Source: Imbricaverruca yamaguchii
Taxonomy: Eukaryota > Arthropoda > Thecostraca > Neoverrucidae
Direction: 5' to 3'
Assembly (NCBI GenBank): GCA_034440575.1
Contig: JAOTOL010001598.1
Location: forward strand, 2,282,001 to 2,346,000
DNA: 64,000 nucleotides
Part shown: positions 57,090 through 64,000 of the stretch, in pieces
Layout of the letters: each line of letters opens with the position of its first letter
Numbering within the stretch: the stretch's first letter is position 1
Translations under genes and position numbers: made by a program
The notes under the pieces: model-generated
Database searches by the model: none
Told to the model about the DNA's origin: nothing
What the model saw: only the letters and a program-made list of their open reading frames with translations

Positions 57090-58690
57090 AACTTGAAAGT
57101 GTAATACTATGGCGATGCGTGGTAAGAATCAGCTGGTTTTATCCCCCCATTTAAAAAAAGACACTTCAACGCTTCTGGCCTAGTTAGCCACACACTGCAC
57201 ACACAGCCGAATGTTGTCACAGCACAAACAAGCACCGGCCGACACAGCGCGACCACAGCAGCACACGGCAGCAGCTTAATAGGCGCACGCAGCAAAATTA
57301 GCAGCACACCCGGGCAATGTCAGCCATAAACAGAGGGCTCAGCAGACACAGCCATTTGAGAGGGCCTCCCAGACAGAAGTCTGAGACTGAGAACACTAAC
57401 GCCGGGCCGACTCGTCTGCTGGATTGAGTTAAAAACCAGGGCAAGGGCAAGGGCGGCTTGGCTGGTCTGGAAGAGAAAGAGGTTGTCGAGGCAAGGGCGT
57501 CCACAAGCGAACTTATACGCCTCATGCGACATGTAAGTTTGCGTGGAGATGCCTCGTCAAGTGCCCACAAATGCAAATGCACGCCAGAGACGATGCAAAT
57601 TTTGCAGCTTTGTAGGCATAATAGGTGAAATTAATTATCTGCATTCGTACCATGTTTTAGTGGAGCATAGTTGTCTCTTCCTACCTCTTGGTTCTTTCCC
57701 ACGGACATGTCATTGCGTCAAACCACATTCCCAGAGGATCGGGAATTAAAGCCGAATGAAAAAATGTCCAAACTATCATCGTAAATAATCAGAAGCGACT
57801 TGGATAGGAAATTATCAATAAATGTAGCCACGTTGTGAAATACAGTATTCACGTGGTTTATTAACGCCAAGACTGACCACAGGGCCCGACGAGGGTCGCA
57901 GTGCAATCTTAGTGAAAGAACCCCGGTCTTAGTGTATCAACAGGCACAGGCGTGGCAGTTCCTTTCACCGGTGTCCAGTTTTAGACGCCACGTTTGGGAC
58001 AAATATGAAAAAAACTCATTTTTTCCGAAGAACGTTGTGTGGATGGTTGCACGTACGGCAGACTCACAATATACACATAGCACCGCGACATTTGACACAA
58101 TTCGACAAGGTCGGCACGGGCTCGATAATGAGGCAGTCTACATTGACATGCCCTTATAAACCCATATTGTTGCCCATATAGTTCCCATAGGGACACACGT
58201 TGCAAGTGTTGACCTATCTCGAGCTCAAAGGCTGAATGCACACCGGAAGCCACTTGCGACCAATCAGAGGACACACACGTTGCAGGGATAAGGTCAACTA
58301 ACCGTATTCCATCCGATCAGACCAGATGGCTTTGGAATAGTGCTTGATGATGCCATCCGACGGGATATGATGATCTCATCAGAGGGGTGCAGTTTGTCCG
58401 ACAGCCACCAGGGGGCGAGGGCAGTGCCTGCTCTGCCATGCTAACTGAGGGGGGGGCAAGGCTCTCCACTCATAAGAGCTGGTGCTGGTGGACTGCCAGT
58501 TAAGTCGCATTTCCTCCGGCTTAGGACATTACAGAGGGGGCTCTCGGAAGGCCGGGATTTGTCCCCATTGGAGTCAATGACAGAACACCCCCCTCTTCCC
58601 AGTCAAAGCTTGTTAGACGAGGCGCCGGGTGAAGAGACCGAACGTGCTCTGCCGTAGCACACACTCATCAGGGCAGGCATCACCAAGCCG
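57090..58690. other. Gene-free region
   Basis: Unique sequence with a G-rich patch at 58450-58600. No gene or known element was recognised. Confidence 0.45.
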
Positions 58691-58699
58691 GTCGGACGC

Positions 58700-58885
58700 A
58701 ACTTTACATACGGTCAGCCTGAGGAAACTTCACGTACGGTCAGCCGGTCGGAGGCCACTTCACGTATGGTCAGCCAGTCGGAGGCCACTTTACGTGCGGT
58801 CAGCCGGTCGGAGGCCACTTCACGTGCGGTCAGCCGGTCGGAGGCCACTTCACGTGCGGTCAGCCAGTCGCGTGCACGCTCAGCG
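58700..58885. repeat. 30-bp minisatellite, about 6 copies
   Basis: The unit GGTCAGCCGGTCGGAGGCCA followed by CTTCACGTGC. Confidence 0.92.
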
Positions 58886-58899
58886 TTACTGACAGAAGC

Positions 58900-59145
58900 C
58901 GCCGGCTATCCGACACTCACTGGGACTGAGGGGGGGGGGCAGCTCTGCCGACCGTCCACTGGCAGGGGGCCCGACACTCACTGGGACCGGGGGGGGCAGC
59001 TCTGCCGACCGTCCACTGGCAGGGGGCCCGACACTCACTGGGACCGGGGGGGCAGCTCTGCCGACCGTCCACTGGCAGGGGGCCCGACACTCACTGGGAC
59101 TGGGGGGGGGGGGGCAGCTCTGCCGACCGTCCACTGGCAGGAGGC
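58900..59145. repeat. About 57-bp minisatellite with G-runs, 4 copies
   Basis: The unit CCGACACTCACTGGGACCGG, G-run, then CAGCTCTGCCGACCGTCCAC then TGGCAGGGGG. The G-run varies in length between copies. Confidence 0.9.
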
Positions 59146-59184
59146 TTGGCACATGCTGGCCGACGGCCGGCGCCGCCTCACGAT

Positions 59185-59395
59185 ACACACACAGCGGAAC
59201 ACAGAGCGGAACACACAGCGGAACACAAAGCCGAGCACACAGCCGAGCACGCAGCGGGACACGTGGAGGAACACGCAGCGGAACACACAGCGGAACACGC
59301 AGCGGAACACAGAGCGGAACACACAGCGGAACACAAAGCTGAGCACACAGCAAGGCACGCGGCGGAACACACAGGCGAGCACGCCAGCAGCGGTC
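59185..59395. repeat. 10-bp GCGGAACACA array
   Basis: Units GCGGAACACA and GCCGAGCACA in 10- and 12-base spacing, about 20 copies. Confidence 0.9.
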
Positions 59396-59659
59396 TGCAC
59401 CGGCGCGCCACTCTGTCCGATCACGCCGTGCACTGCACCGCGCCAGCCCAGCAGACAGTGAGTGTGCACTAATTCCCGGCCACCTCTTCCTCGGGCGGCG
59501 GCGAGTCGGCCCAGAGTCGGCGGATTACTGCTAATTGTGGGCCGCCACCTTCCGCTCACCACTGCACCGAATCAGCTTACGGCGACACAATGCTATTCAC
59601 GGCTATCAAAATCTCACCTCCGATTTTGTTTTAAGTTTGAGCACATAAAGACGATATTT

Positions 59660-62600
59660 ACTCACCTAAGCTACGCTGAATGAACGGCGAGGGATGAGGA
59701 ACAGCTAAGCCTGTTAGAGCACTGATAAAACCTCCTAAAACCATCTAAGACCGTATTAACACTGTACTGCTCCCAACTACTCAATACAGCCGAGCGTCCA
59801 GAGGGTGGAGTCAGCAGCGCGGCGCCGCGGCGCCCCGCCCATGCGCGGGCGCTCTCGTCGCTGATTGGCGGACCGACGTCGTCGCCGTCCAATCAGGGCC
59901 GGCCATTTCGCCAGCCGACGGAGAGATGTGACGAACCATGGCCGAGACTGCTTGCGCTCCACAGTTTCCCCGCTGGTATTTTGCAGCATTTCAATGGAAT
60001 TTTGATGTTTCAGAATGGGATTGAAATGACACGGCCGTCGCGAAATGGGAGAGAAATGGTGGCTGATGAAATGCTTTATTCAAATTTATCATGCTCGGCA
60101 CAGATTCTAGTCAAAGACGAGACACATTAAGAGTCAGATTCCCCAATTTATGGTGGACGTTTGTGACTGGTTGGGCTTCTAATTTTTATGACAGTAGAAA
60201 CTCTCGCCCATATAACGACAATGGGCCAACTCGGTAGCCAACATCGCTGCATCTCACGTGTGCTCCGGATGAAGTGAGGAAGTTCTGTCAAAAAATGTGG
60301 CACTGTCTACAGTAATTAGCTCCAAGCCAGGTTCATCCAGGTTGACACTCGCAAATCATTTGAGAAGACTGAGAAATTGAACAACTTTTCTGCAGATGGC
60401 AGCTGTCGGTACGCTTGAAGCTTGCTCTATGGCGAATTAATGAATAAGTTATTGTTCAGAATTAGTGAATAGCCAAAACATGTGTACCACCATCGTGTAT
60501 TATGACTTTTCCAAGCATTTCCGTTCCAAATCACGAAGCTTCTGTTTTGCTCCGTTCAGCCACGATAAACTTAATGTTTACCAAACAGCTCATCCAGTCC
60601 CGAGTGTTACGCCGGGCACTCGTCCCGCCTAAGCCCGAGGCCGGAGTTCACCTGGTCGGCCACCGACGCGCCAGCCACAGGCCCTGGCCCAGGCCACCAC
60701 GCCGCTTCCCACCCACCCGTGTGTTAGTCCGCCTCTTCAGTCCCACCTCCGCCGACTCGCAGACGCCCGCCCATTATACCGCCAGTCCCTGGGCGGCTCT
60801 GCGGCGGACGTCGAGGGCCCTTCACGCGTGCTGATCGCCGGCGGCTGGTGCACGGCTCGTGCGACGCACCGTCGTCTGCCGGGGCGGCGCCCGCCAGCGC
60901 CCGCCAGCGCCCGCCGGCGCCCGCCGACCCGTCGATGCCCAATCAATCGCAGCTTACAAAAAAGAACGCAAAGTAAAACCATTTATTCGAGATGATCCCG
61001 ACGTAAGAAGATTACCGGACACCGCAAGAAGCACCTAATGATTCATGAGTCGAGTGGGCGCTGTGTCGGGGCGACTGCTAACAAGTCTTCCTCGCCGCTA
61101 AGCCACGAATTAGGGCTTCTTTGCCGTGCTATTTTGCTTGGCCGAGCCGGCCGGCGATTGTGACGCGCCGCGCCGCTATTGAGCGCCGCCGCGCCGAGGT
61201 TTGATTAGTCAGCTGGCCATCGGCGGCGCAGCCGATAGACGCGCCCGCCAGAGTAAACACACGGCATTTTGATGATAATTTGCACCACTTTTATCATGGT
61301 AATGGCCGCCGGGGACAGATGGCCGGTCCGAGAGCGAGCCGGCGCGCCGGCTGGCCCGCGGCGTCAGCTGACGAAAACATCAGCCGACTGCGGCTCGGCG
61401 GCGGCGGCGGCGGCGGACACTGGCCAGATGAGACGATACCGGCGGCCGGCCGCGCCGGGTCCTTCCGCGCCGGGCCGTGATCCAATCTTGCCGGCCGGAC
61501 TGAGTGACGTATTTGGACAAACAGGCTGGAACAGGTGGGCCAACCTCTCACCGGGCTATCTCGCCGGCCGTGTCCGACCAGCAGGCTTACACGTGCTCTC
61601 GGCCGCCGACCGCAGATGCATGGATTGATTGGCTGGACTGGGGTGACACATGCATCAGCTGGAAGATCCCAAGATCCCAAACACTGAGAGCGAGTGGCTC
61701 CGCTGCATCTGCGCTAGACTCTAGAGGAATTGAGGCAGAGACGGCTTGTGTACATCGGGAATCTGGGCACAGACAAATGGACATTGTTAACTACGCAATC
61801 TGGATTATATTACTTTGAGCAGAAAGACACGATCGCAGCGACTGTACAGGAAACACCAGTTTCTGACTATTTGGCTGGAAGCCACTCTTCCACCCTTGGA
61901 AATGCTGGCGAAGCACACACAGTAACAGATACCAATTCGTCGAAGCATAAATCCTCACCAGTTCTTATAAATCGCTTCATGGGGAGCTTTGGAACAGAAG
62001 AATAGTTGGAACGGAGGGGAGTAGCAAGGCTAAAGATTATGATAAAAACACTATTCCCTTTCCCCATCGTATATCTGAGGGATTCGGACGAGTATTTGAG
62101 GGGCTCGATTCCATCTAAAGTGCAAGGAGACAGTGCACTCTCCATATGGGGACAGCCTGGGGCCGATCCCAAGTCAATCACTTACTTCGATCACTTTGAT
62201 ATATCTGACGGTAAATTGTGCAGCAGTATCGCCGATGGGCTTAGTGGACGGGCATTTCCAACTTGCGCCGCAAATTAGTTGATCGTTGGAGCGAAAAGAA
62301 AGTTGTATCAAACGCAAATCTACCCTCAAAATCGACGCATCGCTAGAATATAGACGCATTGTTCAGAATTGAGCTGCATCATCACTAACATGCACGTCAT
62401 AGACCTACATATCGGTTCATCATGGCTGGTATAAACTTGGTCCACATTCATTCTGCGCTAGCTCGCATATCTGACGTGACGCAACAAAGATCACCACCGA
62501 GCAACAGCATATCGACATGTGGAACGGCACGAAACGGACGTCTCGCCAAGTGGAGGAGCCAGGCACAAATTAGCCGCGCTCGAGTCAGATTAGGAGTGCT
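59660..62600. other. Mixed unique and CpG-rich DNA, no recognised gene
   Basis: CpG-rich patches at 59800-59920, 60600-60930 (with a 10-bp GCGCCCGCCA run at 60890-60925) and 61140-61500. The frame at 62006-62278 and its neighbours carry no motif I recognise. Confidence 0.45.
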
Positions 62601-63294
62601 GAGTAGCGCGCAAACATGGCCACAAGAGGAGGCTCCCAGCGCCACCAGCTAATCCTCGCCAACTGCAAATACGCGCTGGCTTCCAGCCACTCCAGCGGCG
62701 GCGACAACAATGCGGTACGGGCGCGTGCGCCCCACGCCCAGCCCTGTTTGAGTTTGAGACTACGGGCGGCGCGGCCGCTTCAGGTGCGCTGCGACCGGGT
62801 CAACTGTGCGGAAAACGCTGCCGGGCCGAGAGCGGCGCCGGACAGCGGAGCCGCGGGGCGCGTCACTGAGCGCGGCAGGGCGGGCAGCAGAGCGTCTCAC
62901 GAGTCGCCGCGCCGCACGGCACCGGCCAGTCGACCTGCCGCTGTCCGACAATGCCGGCGCGCCCGCGGCTTTTTGTGCGCGTCGGAGCGGCGCTTCCGAC
63001 AGCTGACGGCGCGGCCCAGTGTCGACGCGTCAGCCGAGCCGACGCGGAATGCGACCGGCGCCGCCAGCTGCGGCGGTATTTTGACGCGCGCGCCGCACGG
63101 ACGCCATTCTGACGCGGGCCGCGCCGGCCGCGGCCGCCCATTCTCCGTCGTCTCGATTATAAAGTTGGCCGGCGCGCCGGAACCCGGCCCAATAAACGCG
63201 CCATTATTCGGCGCCTAATACGTTTTTCGTGTCGGCGTCAATGCGGCGGGCGCGCTGGCCGCGGCCTGACACGTACCGGCGGAGGTGGGCGAGC

Positions 63295-63515
63295 CGGCCG
63301 GGCCCCCGGGTAGGGCCCGGACAGCGCCAGCTCGCGACACGCCCCGGGTCGGGCCCGGACAGCGCCACACCCCCGGGTCGGGCCCGGACAGCGCCAGCCC
63401 GCGTCACGCTCCGGGTCGGGCCCGGACAGCGCCAGCTCGCGTCACGCCCCGGGTCGGGCCCGGACAGCGCCACGTCCCCGGGTCGGGCCCGGACAGCGCC
63501 AGCTCGCGCGGCCGC
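63295..63515. repeat. 26/38-bp minisatellite, about 6 copies
   Basis: The unit CCCCGGGTCGGGCCCGGACA then GCGCCAGCTCGCGTCACG, with shorter forms lacking the second half. Confidence 0.9.
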
Positions 63516-63884
63516 CTCTGATTAAGACCGCAATTAGTGGCCAATGCGGCGGCGGTGCACCGGTCAGCGCGCTAATAAGCCGGGTCGATTGGCCGATTGG
63601 CCCGTGCGGCCGAGCGGCGCGCCGCTTTTTGGCGGTCGCTCGGTAAGTTGTGGTGACGCAGGCGGCCGGCGGCCACCAGCGGCCGGCTTACGGCGGCCGG
63701 CCGCTAATTACACGCGCTGCCCGCCGCACGGTGTAAGCCGGCGCTGCACTCCGGCTTACCCTGAATACTGCATGCGTCACCGACTGGCCGGTGCGGTCGG
63801 GTCGGTCGCCGCGGCGGCGACCTGTCCGTGCGACGTCGGCGCGCGCGCGCAGCCCGACCGGCGGCCGGCGAGTGCGCGCTGAGC

Positions 63885-64000
63885 GACACTGCCGCTGTCG
63901 CGCGCCGCCACTGTGTACCCGTGTTGTCCGGCTCGGCCGCTGTCGCGCGCCGCCACTGTGTACCCGTGTTGTCCGGCTCGGCCGCTGTCGCGCACCGCCA
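63885..64000. repeat. 47-bp tandem repeat truncated by the window end
   Basis: The unit GCCGCTGTCGCGCGCCGCCA then CTGTGTACCCGTGTTGTCCG, then GCTCG. About 2.5 copies are visible. Confidence 0.9.

Larger units (their letters stand above)
62610..64000. other. CpG-rich block running off the window edge
   Basis: Dense CpG with stop-poor frames on both strands, none with a recognisable domain. It may be a CpG island of a gene beyond the window. Confidence 0.45.

Noticed and set aside
61730..62278. Two consecutive plus-strand frames of about 90 codons
   Set aside because: Methionine starts and ordinary composition, but no recognisable family, splice signals or conserved motif.

Overview
The window is eukaryotic, almost certainly invertebrate-animal, genomic DNA. 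It has split genes with GT-AG introns, CpG-rich islands in an AT-richer background, tRNA-derived SINEs, decayed LINE and Tc1/mariner-type transposons, and a very high density of minisatellites. I see no prokaryotic gene organisation, rRNA or CRISPR. An arthropod or crustacean source is a guess from the style of the protein and repeats. It is not proven.

One gene is fully supported: an Otx/orthodenticle homeobox gene on the minus strand, with its ATG at 37564 and stop at 17640. Six coding exons (37464-37564, 33143-33285 or 33122-33285, 24015-24175, 19666-19938, 18729-18923, 17640-17753) join in phase with GT-AG borders. They give about 328 residues, or 335 with an alternative donor. The homeodomain (K50, paired-like) is split between Q46 and V47, as in other Otx genes, and the protein ends in the Otx tail FQVL. 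Introns of about 0.7-9 kb are filled with minisatellites and CpG-rich sequence.

The most striking observation is that minisatellites sit on functional junctions and are built from them. Fourteen tandem copies of the exon 4 splice donor run into intron 4 (19150-19666). Fourteen tandem copies of the exon 2 splice acceptor run back into intron 1 (33286-34090). Separately, a 47-bp minisatellite at 4591-4985 is an eight-fold expansion of the second catalytic Asp motif (QDGAPPHTA) inside a dead mariner-type transposase.

Layout. 1-9.2 kb: GGT microsatellite, LINE reverse transcriptase remnant, AT microsatellites, transposase pseudogene, a CpG-rich block. 9.2-16.5 kb: SINE, a diverged repeat element, 21-bp and 45-bp arrays, an inverted repeat. 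17-39.3 kb: the Otx gene with its arrays and 5' CpG island. 39.3-64 kb: intergenic DNA with about a dozen minisatellites, a second SINE, two tiny hairpin insertions flanked by 11-bp duplications, and CpG-rich blocks at 43-45, 48, 52, 59-61 and 62.6-64 kb in which I could not identify exons. Most long open frames outside Otx are by-products of repeats whose unit length is a multiple of three, or of GC-rich DNA poor in stop codons.
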